A stretch of DNA of 64,000 nt from Nocardia niwae NBRC 108934 = DSM 45340 (GCF_001613465.1 NZ_BDCK01000028.1:45514-109513); one strand, 5' to 3'. Shown: positions 8,860-17,219, numbered from the stretch's first letter. Notes: a model not told the origin generated them from the letters alone. Made by a program: numbers and translations.

Positions 8860-10098
8860 TCAGCGATTGTCGTCCGCGTTGCCCGCCTTCCAGACCGGCC
8901 ACGGGATGTTCCAGTCACCCAAGCCGTCCACGCCGGAGAGGGTGCCGCCCACGGTGTTCTTCACGATCGTGATGTCACCGCGCTTGGCGTTCTGGAAGAC
9001 CCACTGCGCGTTCGCCGGGCTGAGGTTCAGGCAGCCGTGACTGGTGTTGCTGTAGCCCTGCGCACCGACCGACCACGGCGCCGAGTGGAAGAAGATGCCG
9101 CTGTAGGACAGTCGCGTCGCGAAATCCACCGGCGTCTTGTAGCCGTCCGGCGAGCTGACCGCCACGCCGTAGGTCGAGGAATCCATGATGATCTTCTCGT
9201 GCCGGTCGGCGACGATGTAGATGCCGTTGTCGGTGGGCGTGCTGTCCTTGCCCATCGAGGTCGGCATGGTGCGGATGACCTGACCGTTCTGCTCGACGGT
9301 CACCTGCTTGGTGTTGTCGTCGGCGGTGAAGATCACCGCGTCGCCGATGGTGAAGAACGAGTGGATGTTGTCCTGCCCGTACAGACCGTTACCGAGATCA
9401 CGCCCATAGACGTTCACGTCGATGGTGACCTTCGTCCCCGGCGCCCAGAAATGCTCCGGACGCCACCGCACCTCGCGATTGTTCACCCAGTAGAACGCGC
9501 CCTCCACCGGCGGTTCGGTGGTGATCTTGATCGCCGACTGCGCGGCCTTTCGATCGGGGATGTTCTCGTCGAACTGGACGGCCACCGGCTGGCCGATACC
9601 GACCACCTCCGCCTCGCCCGGGACCAGGTAGGGCTTGGTCTGGTTACCGGGCGAACTCGTGGTGAAGCTCAGGGTGGCGGAGTTCGCACCACCGAGCCCG
9701 ATCGCATCGGCCTTCAACCGGTAGGTCTTCCCGTACCCGAGCACCTCGGTGGTCTCCCACGAGCGCCCGTCGGCGGCGAGCTTGCCCTCCACCGCCTTGC
9801 CCTGCGGGCTGACCAGGGTCACGTTGGTGAACCTGCCGTCCTCCACCTTGAACGCCAGTGGGACGCCAGGCGAGACGCCCACCTCACCGTCCTTCACCGG
9901 AGACATCAGCTTGGGCTTGATCAATTCCGTGATGGGGTTGCGATCGATGGCCACCTGCGCCGCATCCTTGGCGTCGGATGCCGAACATCCCGTCAATGCC
10001 ATCGCGGCCACCGCGACGAGGATCACCGGTCCCGCGATAGTGCGCATCGACCAGCGTGTGGCCGGCTTGCGCTTGTGCCGACCTAGACCAACGCTCAT
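8860..10098 (-). CDS. L,D-transpeptidase lipoprotein (LdtMt-like)
   Basis: 412 residues. A basic N-terminus and hydrophobic segment end in lipobox ALTGC (Cys38), so it is a predicted lipoprotein on the outer face of the membrane. Two immunoglobulin-like domains (about 60-150 and 155-250) precede a YkuD catalytic domain with His338 (FFHSAPWS) and the HTSHGCLNL-type motif (His354, catalytic Cys356). Such enzymes form 3-3 cross-links in peptidoglycan and are targets of carbapenems. The position between tRNA-His and tRNA-Lys matches Rv2518c. A shorter start (Met18) is possible, but both keep the lipobox. Confidence 0.93.
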   Translation of the reverse strand: MSVGLGRHKRKPATRWSMRTIAGPVILVAVAAMALTGCSASDAKDAAQVAIDRNPITELIKPKLMSPVKDGEVGVSPGVPLAFKVEDGRFTNVTLVSPQGKAVEGKLAADGRSWETTEVLGYGKTYRLKADAIGLGGANSATLSFTTSSPGNQTKPYLVPGEAEVVGIGQPVAVQFDENIPDRKAAQSAIKITTEPPVEGAFYWVNNREVRWRPEHFWAPGTKVTIDVNVYGRDLGNGLYGQDNIHSFFTIGDAVIFTADDNTKQVTVEQNGQVIRTMPTSMGKDSTPTDNGIYIVADRHEKIIMDSSTYGVAVSSPDGYKTPVDFATRLSYSGIFFHSAPWSVGAQGYSNTSHGCLNLSPANAQWVFQNAKRGDITIVKNTVGGTLSGVDGLGDWNIPWPVWKAGNADDNR

Positions 10099-10373
10099 TT
10101 CAACCCCGTTTCAAAGTCTCCCGACCGCCACGCCGCTCACCCCGCCGTGTACGCGGGGCGGTCGAAACCACAATCGGACATTCTGCCAGTGCGTCACGTC
10201 CAGGCCAATGTGAACACCATGTCCGTCACTGCAGCGTTACCACCTGTAGATCAACCGGGCGATCCCACGTGTTACCGGCGCGGAAGCGCATCACATCGTC
10301 GCCGGTCAGGGCACGATTTCACTTCTGCGGGCCCGGCCTGTTAAGGTTTGTCCCGCACCGGAACACGGAGCAC

Positions 10374-10449
<76 letters not shown>

Positions 10450-10455
10450 CACGAG

Positions 10456-10495
10456 AACCGTGCCCTTGCCACCATTCGTCGGCAAGGGCACGGTT
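10456..10495 (+). terminator. Terminator after tRNA-Lys
   Basis: A 15-bp perfect stem, AACCGTGCCCTTGCC with its complement 10481-10495, a 10-base loop, and a short T-rich end (TTTTC). Confidence 0.85.
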
Positions 10496-10499
10496 TTCT

Positions 10500-11153
10500 C
10501 GTCTCAGCAGCGAGTCGGCCATCGTGACATCACCGTGACCTGGACGTTTTCCCAGATGCACCAGTAGTCTCAATTCGGACAGCGATACGCCTGCCGAGCC
10601 GCCGAAATCCAGCTATCCGGCCGAAAAGTTCTGTGATGTACAGCACAAGAGGTTTACCGGCAAACTCCCAGCTCGGATAACGATTCGGCTACCGCATCCT
10701 GGGCTTTCCAAGATCGTCAACACCTGCCATTCAGAATTCGTTCACCCTCTGTTAACCAAGCGTGACCATTCTGCAATCAGGTCACAAAGCGACCTGAAGT
10801 TTGGTCAGCCCGAGGAGTTGTAGACACCGATTCGGTAACGATCACCCGGCAGGCAGCTGCCCGCCCAGTGATCAGCGGAGCGGAATCCGGCAACGGACCC
10901 GCGAACCTACTTCCGCCCGTCTCTTCGCATCGAGATGCGAAGTCCCGCGCGACACCGCGGCCGAGCCCCGACGAGGGCGATCCGGCGCCGCACGAACCGC
11001 GTCGCGTTCCGGGGACCTGAGCGTCCCCCACAACAAAACCACACAACAGCACATGGCCGTTTTCGGCGCGCGTCCACGAGCGTACGCCGCAGGATCCGTG
11101 CTGCCCAACTGCGGCCGGATCGAGTAAGTCCCCGACCAAGGAACCGATTCGCA
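10500..11153. other. Gene-free 650-base stretch upstream of transglycosylase
   Basis: No convincing ORF on either strand. The AT-richer part (about 10560-10800) is the likely promoter region, followed by a long GC-rich stretch that could be a structured 5' leader. Genes for secreted wall hydrolases in actinobacteria often carry c-di-AMP (ydaO-type) riboswitches, but I could not recognise that consensus here. A ribosome-binding site AAGGA (11138-11142) precedes the ATG at 11154. Confidence 0.4.
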
Positions 11154-11786
11154 ATGCCTGACAGACGCCTTTCCACCCTTCGCCGCCCCTCGTTCCGCGA
11201 AACCGTCACCGTCGCGGTCGCCGCCGCCGGTGTCGTTGCCGTGGCCGCCTGCTCCGCGGCGTCCGTTGCCGATGACAGCGTCCCGTCTCGCATCGCCATG
11301 GTGGCCGAGCAGCAGGCCGAGGCCGCGCCTGCTCCTGCTCCCGCCGCCGAGCAGACCGCCGCCCCGGTCGCGGAGGCGATCCCCGCGCCGATGCCCGCCC
11401 CGGCCCCGGCTCCCGCCCCAGAGCCGGCACCGGCCCCGATGCCTGCCCCGGCCCCGCCGGTCTACGCCGACAACCTGGACGGCTGGATCCGCCAGGCGCT
11501 CGACATCATGCAGGCCAACGGCATCCCGGGCACCTATGAAGGCATCCACCGCAACATCATGCGCGAGTCGACCGGCAACCCCCAGGCCATCAACCTGTGG
11601 GACTCCAATGCCGCCATGGGCATCCCGTCCAAGGGCCTGCTGCAGGTGATCGACCCGACCTTCGCCACCTACCACGTCGCGGGCACGCCCTTCGACATCT
11701 GGGATCCGGTGGCCAACATCGTCGCCGCTTGCAACTACGCGGCGCACCGCTACGGCTCGATGGACTACGTCAACAGCGCGTACTGA
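11154..11786 (+). CDS. Secreted transglycosylase SLT-domain protein
   Basis: 210 residues. A hydrophobic segment with AVAAC near residue 38 could be a lipobox or signal-peptidase site. A long Ala/Pro linker (about 60-108) follows, then a compact lysozyme-fold domain with the likely catalytic Glu in NIMRESTGNPQAIN and the SLT features GLLQVIDPTF and VANIVAACNYAAHRYGS. Proteins of this type cleave peptidoglycan glycan strands and can aid growth or resuscitation. The ATG at 11154 has the AAGGA ribosome-binding site. A longer frame to 10935 has a basic, improbable N-terminus. It ends shortly before a terminator. Confidence 0.85.
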   Translation: MPDRRLSTLRRPSFRETVTVAVAAAGVVAVAACSAASVADDSVPSRIAMVAEQQAEAAPAPAPAAEQTAAPVAEAIPAPMPAPAPAPAPEPAPAPMPAPAPPVYADNLDGWIRQALDIMQANGIPGTYEGIHRNIMRESTGNPQAINLWDSNAAMGIPSKGLLQVIDPTFATYHVAGTPFDIWDPVANIVAACNYAAHRYGSMDYVNSAY

Positions 11787-11801
11787 GCCACACCGCCACG
11801 C

Positions 11802-11829
11802 AGCCTCCCCATCCGCCGATGGGGAGGCT
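11802..11829 (+). terminator. Hairpin terminator after transglycosylase
   Basis: AGCCTCCCCAT - CCGCCG - ATGGGGAGGCT, extended outward by CGCCAC/GTGGCG. The following bases are TTCTCC. Confidence 0.75.
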
Positions 11830-11914
11830 GTGGCGTTCTCCAGCGCAGGTCACCGACGGACCACTCCGACCGCGTCCGTTAGGGTCGATGCACCTGCGAC
11901 CCCATGGACATGCC

Positions 11915-12229
11915 GTGACCGACTACGCACACAACGACGCGGCGGCCAAGAGCCGCGCCGAGAAAGCGCGACGGCTGGCGAGCTATCTCTGGCACCGCGG
12001 CATCACCGGTTCCGAGGTGCTCGCGATGCCCGCGTCCGTCCGGCGCAAACTGGCCAGGGCCGCCGCGACGAACCCGCCGAGCACCGACGAGACCTGGACG
12101 ACGGTGGCCCGGCTACTGACGGAGAAGGAAGCCTGGGCCGCCCGCCATCCGGCACATCCCGCGGCCCGGCGTGAGCACACCGACGAGAAGCTGCTCTGGG
12201 TGAAACCGCCCATCCGGCCGTGGGCTTGA
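11915..12229 (+). CDS. Small hypothetical protein
   Basis: 104 residues from the GTG at 11915 (VTDYAHNDAAAKSRAEKARR); an in-frame ATG at 11888 would add nine. Soluble, strongly charged and helical (ITGSEVLAMPASVRRKLARAA, then TVARLLTEKEAWAARHP), with no signal or membrane segment. No family recognised. It stands alone between a terminator and the DUF1992 gene. Codon use is ordinary for the region, so it is probably a real gene. Confidence 0.6.
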   Translation: MTDYAHNDAAAKSRAEKARRLASYLWHRGITGSEVLAMPASVRRKLARAAATNPPSTDETWTTVARLLTEKEAWAARHPAHPAARREHTDEKLLWVKPPIRPWA

Positions 12230-12271
12230 TTGTCTACGAAAACCACACCGCTGCAAGACTTTCCACGTCTA

Positions 12272-12290
12272 CTACGGATTTCCGTAGAGT
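12272..12290 (+). promoter_or_regulatory. Palindrome overlapping a -10 element
   Basis: CTACGGA-TT-TCCGTAG (12272-12287) is a perfect 7-bp inverted repeat. Its end overlaps TAGAGT (12285-12290), a -10 hexamer six bases upstream of an ATG at 12297. The arrangement suggests a repressor site on a leaderless promoter. The regulator is unknown; the MarR gene at 12871 is one candidate. Confidence 0.55.
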
Positions 12291-12296
12291 AGAGCC

Positions 12297-12326
12297 ATGT
12301 ATCCGCCGCCCCGGCCGTCGCGATGA
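12297..12326 (+). CDS. Leaderless nine-codon upstream ORF
   Basis: ATG to TGA encodes MYPPPRPSR. The ATG is six bases after TAGAGT, and the TGA overlaps the ATG of the DUF1992 gene (ATGA at 12323-12326), so the downstream start would be reached by translational coupling. The PPP run is a classic ribosome-slowing sequence relieved by EF-P. The sequence layout is clear; a regulatory role is inferred. Confidence 0.5.
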   Translation: MYPPPRPSR

Positions 12327-12856
12327 CCGAGCGCAAGCCGCCGAAGCAGACCTTCGAATCGTGGGTCGACAAACAGATCCGCGAGGCGGCCGAGCGCGGC
12401 GAATTCGACAACCTGTCCGGCACCGGCAAGCCGATTCCCGGAGCGGGCACGGCCTACGACGAGGACTGGTGGCTGCGCGGATATCTGCGTCGCGAAGGCG
12501 TCGGCAGCGAGGCGCTGCTGCCACCGTCGCTGCTGTTGCGACGTGATATCGAGCACCTGCCCGACGAGGTGCGCGATGCGACCGGCGAACGCGAGGTGCG
12601 GGCGGCCGTGAGCGAACTCAACAAACGCATCGTGGACTGGCTGCGGATGCCGGAAGGGCCGTTCGTGCCGATCGCTCCGGTGAACGCGGACGACATCGTC
12701 GAGCAGTGGCGGACAGCGCGCGCGGCGGCGCGGCCGAGCCGCGAGCAGCCGAACCGCCGGATCGCCGTGCCCACGCGAGCGCAGGACGACGAGGTGACAG
12801 CTCGCCGTCGCCGGTGGTGGCGCCGATGGCGGGGACACGACAGCGAAACCGGGTAG
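12323..12856 (+). CDS. DUF1992 (DnaJ-homologue C28-like) domain protein
   Basis: 177 residues. The N-terminal 70 or so carry the DUF1992 signature: FESWVDKQIREAAERGEFDNLSGTGKPI, then DEDWWLRGYLRREG. The function of this family is unknown. The middle is helical (VSELNKRIVDWLRMPEG) and the C-terminus is very basic (TARRRRWWRRWRG), suggesting contact with nucleic acid or membrane. It has no ribosome-binding site of its own and starts inside the stop codon of the short upstream ORF. It is followed by the convergent MarR gene 14 bases on. Confidence 0.8.
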   Translation: MTERKPPKQTFESWVDKQIREAAERGEFDNLSGTGKPIPGAGTAYDEDWWLRGYLRREGVGSEALLPPSLLLRRDIEHLPDEVRDATGEREVRAAVSELNKRIVDWLRMPEGPFVPIAPVNADDIVEQWRTARAAARPSREQPNRRIAVPTRAQDDEVTARRRRWWRRWRGHDSETG

Positions 12857-12870
12857 CGCGGCGCCCGCGC

Positions 12871-13335
12871 TCACGCGCCGAGTTCGGTCACCTGCTCCAC
12901 CTCGGCGATCACCTTCTCCGCCAGCGCGCGCAGCACCTGAGCCTCGTGCGCGGTCATCGGCTCCACGAAGACGCGACGGACCAGATCGACGTGGTTCGGG
13001 GCGGCCCGCTCCAGCGCCACGCGCCCTTCCGGCGTGAGTTGCACGATGATGCCGCGCGCATCCTCCTCGGCGGGCCGCCGCTCGACCAGGCCGCGCGCGT
13101 CCATCCTGGCCAGATGCTTGGACAACCGGCTCTTCTCCCAGCACACCTCGGCGGCCAGTTCCTTGGCGCGCAGACAGCCGTTCGGGGCGGCGGACAACGC
13201 CACCATCAGCTCGTAGTCCGCCAGAGACAGGCCGTCCTCGGCCAGCCCGGCGGAAATCGCCCCGTCCAAACGCTGGCGCAGCCGCACATAGGCCTGCCAG
13301 GTCGCCTGCTCGTCGTCACTCAACCACCGGACCAT
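12871..13335 (-). CDS. MarR-family transcriptional regulator
   Basis: 154 residues with a standard MarR winged helix: LSLADYELMVALSAAPNGCLRAKELAAEVCWEKSRLSKHLARMDARGLVERRP and wing EEDARGIIVQLTPEGR. Helical dimerisation segments flank it. MarR proteins usually repress themselves and a divergent gene, here the pirin gene. A candidate operator (13357-13376) lies between them. The likely -10 is TACACT (13349-13344), eight bases before the ATG. The single Cys before the recognition helix (EVCWEKS) could be redox-active, but that is speculation. Confidence 0.9.
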   Translation of the reverse strand: MVRWLSDDEQATWQAYVRLRQRLDGAISAGLAEDGLSLADYELMVALSAAPNGCLRAKELAAEVCWEKSRLSKHLARMDARGLVERRPAEEDARGIIVQLTPEGRVALERAAPNHVDLVRRVFVEPMTAHEAQVLRALAEKVIAEVEQVTELGA

Positions 13336-13356
13336 GGGAATGAAGTGTAGTCATCG

Positions 13357-13376
13357 TTGGTTGACATGGACACCAA
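13357..13376. promoter_or_regulatory. Imperfect palindrome between marR and pirin
   Basis: TTGGTTGACATGGACACCAA: outer arms TTGGT/ACCAA and central CATG are symmetric. It overlaps the expected -35 of the MarR gene and contains TTGACA on the pirin strand, a natural place for a MarR dimer. Confidence 0.45.
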
Positions 13377-13394
13377 CTCCCTCAGGAGGTTCCG

Positions 13395-14372
13395 ATGCCC
13401 GCCGTCACCGTCCCCGACATCATGGTCCTGCCACGCCTGCCACGCCCCGACGCGACCCTGCGCGAGCGGCCGGTCCGCAGCGTGGCCACCGCGCACAAAC
13501 AGCGTGAGGGCGCGGGATTCGAGGTGCGCAGGCCGTTCCCCAGCATGGATCTGCGCACGGCCGACCCCTTCATCCTGCTCGACCAGATGGGCCCGGTCGC
13601 CTACGAGCCGCACGAGGCGAAAGGTGCGCCCTGGCATCCGCACCGGGGCTTCGAGACGGTCACCTACATGCTCGACGGCACCATGGTGCACCACGACTCA
13701 CACGGCGGCGGCGGCGTCATCGGCGAGGGCGACACCCAGTGGATGACCGCGGGCTCGGGCATCCTGCACGACGAGGTGCCACCGGAGGAGATGGTCGCCT
13801 CGGGCGGGTGGTTCCACGGCGTCCAGCTCTGGGTGAACCTGCCGCGCGCACTGAAGTTCGCCGCCCCGCGCTACCAAGACCTGCGCGCTCGCGAGTTGAC
13901 CCTGGTGAGTTCGCACGACGGCGGAGCGCTGGTGCGGCTCATCGCCGGGGAGGTCGGCGGGTTCACCGGTCCCGGATCGACCTACACGCCGATCGCGTAC
14001 GCCCACGCGTCGATCACGCCCGGCGGAATCCTGGAAACACCGTGGCCGCAGGAGTTCACGGCGATGGCCTACGTGCTCTCCGGCAGCGGCGCCGTCGGCG
14101 CGGAACGCAGGCCGCTGCGCGAGGGACAGCTGGCCGTCTTCGGACGGGGCGACGCGATCAGCGTGACAGCCGATGCGCGCCAAGACAATCGGACCGGAGC
14201 GCTGGAAGTGCTGCTACTCGGCGGACAGCCGATCCGGGAACCGGTCGTGCAGTACGGGCCGTTCGTGATGAACACCCGCGCCGAGATCATCCAAGCGATG
14301 GAGGACTACCAGGCCGGACGCATGGGAAACATCCCCGCGGAGCACATCCGCGGCGCGGAGACGACCGCCTGA
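13395..14372 (+). CDS. Pirin family protein
   Basis: 325 residues with two cupin folds. The first shows the pirin metal-binding motif WHPHRGFETVTYMLDGTMVHHDSHG (His side chains near residues 76-78 and 100-101) and the following TAGSGILHDE. The second (about 190-290) is the pirin C-terminal cupin. Some bacterial pirins are quercetinases and others interact with regulators; the activity here is unknown. It has a strong ribosome-binding site (AGGAGG at 13384-13389) and is divergent from MarR, which probably controls it. Confidence 0.9.
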   Translation: MPAVTVPDIMVLPRLPRPDATLRERPVRSVATAHKQREGAGFEVRRPFPSMDLRTADPFILLDQMGPVAYEPHEAKGAPWHPHRGFETVTYMLDGTMVHHDSHGGGGVIGEGDTQWMTAGSGILHDEVPPEEMVASGGWFHGVQLWVNLPRALKFAAPRYQDLRARELTLVSSHDGGALVRLIAGEVGGFTGPGSTYTPIAYAHASITPGGILETPWPQEFTAMAYVLSGSGAVGAERRPLREGQLAVFGRGDAISVTADARQDNRTGALEVLLLGGQPIREPVVQYGPFVMNTRAEIIQAMEDYQAGRMGNIPAEHIRGAETTA

Positions 14373-14507
14373 GCGACGAGAATGGGTGTGATCCCCTAAT
14401 GCCCTAGTTCCATCCCCCCGAGGTTGACAAGAGAGCGGCCCGTCACAACAGTGGATGCGGCGTCCGGTCGGGCGCCCATCCACCGCAGCAACCACATAGA
14501 GGAATAC

Positions 14508-14804
14508 ATGAACGTTCGCCGGCTCTCCGTCAGCGCGGCTGTCGCGGGATTGACCTTTCTCGCGGCTCCCGCCGCCCTAGCCGCCCCTCCGTCCGGATCC
14601 GCCGGAACCGGCTCCTCCGCCGTCGACACCGGCTCCGCCGCGACCGGTTCGGCCGGTCTGTCGCAGACCGGTTCGGCCGGTGGCGCCTTCGCCAACTGCG
14701 ACGACGCCCGTAACGCCGGCCGCGCGCCGCTGTTCCGCGGCGAGCCGGGCTACGGCCCGCACCTGGATCCCGACGGCGACGGCTTCGCCTGCCCGACGGT
14801 CTGA
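14508..14804 (+). CDS. Secreted excalibur-domain protein
   Basis: 98 residues. Signal peptide to about residue 26 (ending ALAAP), then a TGSAATGSAG-type Gly/Ser/Ala linker, then an excalibur domain (FANCDDARNAGRAPLFRGEP ... DPDGDGFACP) with two cysteines and a DxDxDG calcium-binding loop. The family is extracellular and often attached to nucleases or wall proteins; here it stands alone. The linker matches that of the secreted protein at 8542-8793. Ribosome-binding site TAGAGGA precedes the ATG. Confidence 0.88.
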   Translation: MNVRRLSVSAAVAGLTFLAAPAALAAPPSGSAGTGSSAVDTGSAATGSAGLSQTGSAGGAFANCDDARNAGRAPLFRGEPGYGPHLDPDGDGFACPTV

Positions 14805-14816
14805 ACCGACCGCGAA

Positions 14817-14861
14817 ACGACGACACCCGGTGGGCGATGCCACACCGGGTGTCGTCGTTTT
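14817..14861. terminator. Intrinsic terminator between convergent genes
   Basis: ACGACGACACCCGGTG (14817-14832) and its complement (14843-14858) with a 10-base loop and TTTT on the plus strand. It lies between the excalibur gene and the convergent DUF3618 gene. Confidence 0.85.
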
Positions 14862-14866
14862 CCAGC

Positions 14867-15088
14867 TCAGCGGAAGATTTTGAGCAGCACCAGCCCGACC
14901 ACCAGCGCGGCGGCGCCGATCAGGCTGTATTTCACCTTCGGCTCGTTCAGCTTCCCGACCACGATCTGCTTGGTGTCGTCCGCGATGCGATGCGGGTCCG
15001 CGCGTACCGCGAGTTCGTCGAGCGTGCTCGCCAGCCGAGTGCGGGCGGCCTCGATCTCCTGCTCGATCCGCTCGGTATCCCTTGCCAC
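14867..15088 (-). CDS. DUF3618 small membrane protein
   Basis: 73 residues from the GTG at 15088, chosen because GGAGGG (15095-15100) stands at the right distance; the longer frame to 15127 lacks one. VARDTERIEQEIEAARTRLASTLDELA is the DUF3618 signature (amphipathic helix), followed by a C-terminal membrane helix (SLIGAAALVVGLVLLKIF). It probably exposes its helical domain to the cytoplasm. Function unknown. It is divergent from bcp, the same order as Rv2520c-Rv2521. Confidence 0.85.
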   Translation of the reverse strand: MARDTERIEQEIEAARTRLASTLDELAVRADPHRIADDTKQIVVGKLNEPKVKYSLIGAAALVVGLVLLKIFR

Positions 15089-15254
15089 GTTCCACCCTCC
15101 TGTTGTCGATTGCCGCGCCCGGTGCACGAATCACGCCGCATGCTCGGCCGTCCGTGCGGCACCCGGGGCTCGCGGACGAGTCTATCCGCCGCCACGCCGC
15201 CTCAACCGGCCGCGCGAGGATCTCCGGTCATCCCCTTCGGATACCGTGCTGGAG

Positions 15255-15728
15255 GTGACCACCAACCAACGGCTCTCCCCGGGCGACACCGCCCCCGAGT
15301 TCACGCTCCCCGACGCCGACGGCAAGAACGTCTCGCTGTCGGACTACCGCGGTCGCAAAGTGATCGTGTACTTCTACCCCGCCGCGAGCACGCCCGGCTG
15401 CACCAAGCAAGCCTGCGATTTCCGCGACAATCTGGCCGACCTGGACGGCGCCGGCATCGACGTGGTTGGCATCTCGCCGGACAAACCAGCCAAGCTGGCC
15501 AAGTTCCGCGACGCGGAACAGCTGACCTTCCCGCTGCTGTCGGATCCCGACCGCGCCGTGCTCACCGCCTGGGGCGCGTACGGCGAGAAGACCATGTACG
15601 GCAAGACGGTCGTCGGCGTCATCCGCTCGACCTTCCTGGTGGACGAAGCGGGCAAGATCGCCGTGGCGCAGTACAACGTCCGCGCGACCGGCCACGTCGC
15701 CAAATTGCGCCGCGACCTGTCGGTGTAG
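15255..15728 (+). CDS. bcp: Peroxiredoxin, BCP/PrxQ type
   Basis: 157 residues from the GTG at 15255. A thioredoxin-fold peroxidase that reduces hydroperoxides. The peroxidatic Cys is in STPGCTKQACDFRDN, and the Cys five residues later is the resolving Cys of the atypical two-cysteine PrxQ group. YFYPAAS and the ending GVIRSTFLVDEAGKI are typical. Another GTG nine bases earlier is possible. Cytoplasmic; reduced by thioredoxin in this family. A hairpin follows. Confidence 0.93.
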   Translation: MTTNQRLSPGDTAPEFTLPDADGKNVSLSDYRGRKVIVYFYPAASTPGCTKQACDFRDNLADLDGAGIDVVGISPDKPAKLAKFRDAEQLTFPLLSDPDRAVLTAWGAYGEKTMYGKTVVGVIRSTFLVDEAGKIAVAQYNVRATGHVAKLRRDLSV

Positions 15729-15737
15729 CGGCGAAAA

Positions 15738-15762
15738 GCCCGGCGCCACACGGGCGCCGGGC
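15738..15762. terminator. Hairpin between bcp and convergent gene
   Basis: GCCCGGCGCC - ACACG - GGCGCCGGGC. On the minus strand it is followed by TTTTC, so it fits an intrinsic terminator for the 15789-17012 gene and also ends bcp. Confidence 0.75.
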
Positions 15763-15788
15763 CGAGGGTCGAGCTGGGCTCGGGGGGC

Positions 15789-17012
15789 TCAGGCCTGCCA
15801 GACCTGCTGGGCCGCCCATTGCGCCATCAGGCGGAGATGCTCGTCCCACCAGTCGGCGGCTTCCGGGGTGAACGCGGCGGGCGGCGGCGCCTCGCCGGGG
15901 AACAGCAGCGCGCCGTCGGGCGCCCCCACCTTGCGATCGGACGGGACCCCGGTACCCGGCACCAACGGCTCCGGGCCCTCGGTCGCCGCCCCATCCGTGG
16001 CGTCGGCGGCGACCAGCGGCAGCGGAAGATTTCGCGGGGCGACGCCCCAGCTGTGCTGTGGAAGCTGCACCCCGGCCGTGGAGGCGTCGAACCCGGAGCC
16101 GAGTGGCCCGTCCGCCTCGGTATCCGCGGGTTCGACGGGCTCGACCGCATGCCCGGCACCGGTGCCCTCGATCCGGGCGTCCGCCACGACGACGGTCGGC
16201 GTCGGCCGTGCGGGATCGTTCAACAGATAGCTTCCGCCGACGACCATCCCGCTGGCCAGCACACCGGCCGCCGCGAACACCGCCACGCCGCCACGCCCCC
16301 GCTGCGGCTCGCTCACCGGCCCGGCGTAGCCGTCCTGCTCCAACCGCGCGCTCAACGCAGCCCCGGCAGCGGACGCGAAAGCTCCGACCGTACAAGGGAT
16401 CACCGGCGCCCCGAACGTCTCGACCGCGGTCAGCACCGCCGACCCGGCGCCCGCCGAACCGATCAATGCCACCGCGTCGGGCCGCGCGGCGGCCGCCTCC
16501 AGCTGATCCCACGTGGCCGCGACGCCCATGCCCAGCGACCGCGGCGTCGCCCGGCCCGCTTGCCCCACCGCGGCGAGCACCCGGCGGCGGCCGCGGTCGA
16601 CCAGGGTGAACGCGTGGTACCCCGGCACCACCTCGCAGATCAGCAAGTTGTCGTAAGCATCGAGCCAGGTCATCATGCTCGCCACGCTCAGGTGGGCCGA
16701 TTTCACCGACACCATCGAGGCGCTGTGCCACGGCCCGGCCGCCAGCCGGGTCACGATGGCGCGCCGCTCCGCCGGGTCCCGGTAGGCGACCGCCACGCCG
16801 CCGATCTCCCGCTCCGAGCCCAACCCAGCGGCCAGCGCGCCGAGCGCGGTCTCGACCGCCGCGGCCACCTCCGCTTTACCGTCCCCGTCCGTTCGCTCCA
16901 CCCGGCGCAGCAGCACCCGGTCGGCCAGCTTCTTGCCGTCGGCCAGCGCCACCGCGTGCACGGCACCGCGTTCGGTCGAAACGCCGAGAGTCACCACAGA
17001 TTCAGCCACCAC
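15789..17012 (-). CDS. DUF7159-like membrane protein (uncertain)
   Basis: 407 residues. The N-terminal 240 or so read like a degenerate actin/acetate-kinase-type fold (TLGVSTERGAVHAVALADG, GGVAVAYRDPAERRAIV, NLLICEVVPGYHAFTLVDRG, DAVALIGSAGAGSAV). One membrane helix follows (VAVFAAAGVLASGMVVGGSYLL, about 248-270), then a Pro/Ala-rich tail outside the membrane. Mycobacteria and nocardiae encode many proteins of this shape without assigned function, which I recall as DUF7159. Starts on tandem GTG codons. The family label is tentative; the topology is clear. Confidence 0.6.
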   Translation of the reverse strand: MVAESVVTLGVSTERGAVHAVALADGKKLADRVLLRRVERTDGDGKAEVAAAVETALGALAAGLGSEREIGGVAVAYRDPAERRAIVTRLAAGPWHSASMVSVKSAHLSVASMMTWLDAYDNLLICEVVPGYHAFTLVDRGRRRVLAAVGQAGRATPRSLGMGVAATWDQLEAAAARPDAVALIGSAGAGSAVLTAVETFGAPVIPCTVGAFASAAGAALSARLEQDGYAGPVSEPQRGRGGVAVFAAAGVLASGMVVGGSYLLNDPARPTPTVVVADARIEGTGAGHAVEPVEPADTEADGPLGSGFDASTAGVQLPQHSWGVAPRNLPLPLVAADATDGAATEGPEPLVPGTGVPSDRKVGAPDGALLFPGEAPPPAAFTPEAADWWDEHLRLMAQWAAQQVWQA

Positions 17013-17219
17013 TGATCACGCCTTCCCTCTGTGCATTGACCGAGCTCATGTGCTTGCCGAAAGCCATGAGCCCCATGGATTCCCCTGCTCGGAACACACG
17101 TCGCGATGCACGCGCGCTCGGTATGTGTTCGACACCACATCGGTTACGGATGGGTTGCGGAAATCGAGTCACCGAGACGCGAACGACGGATGCGCGTATC
17201 GCACGCTTGTCCCTACCGT

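Noticed and set aside
10500..11153. c-di-AMP riboswitch
   Set aside because: Gene context fits, but the conserved ydaO core could not be identified by eye.
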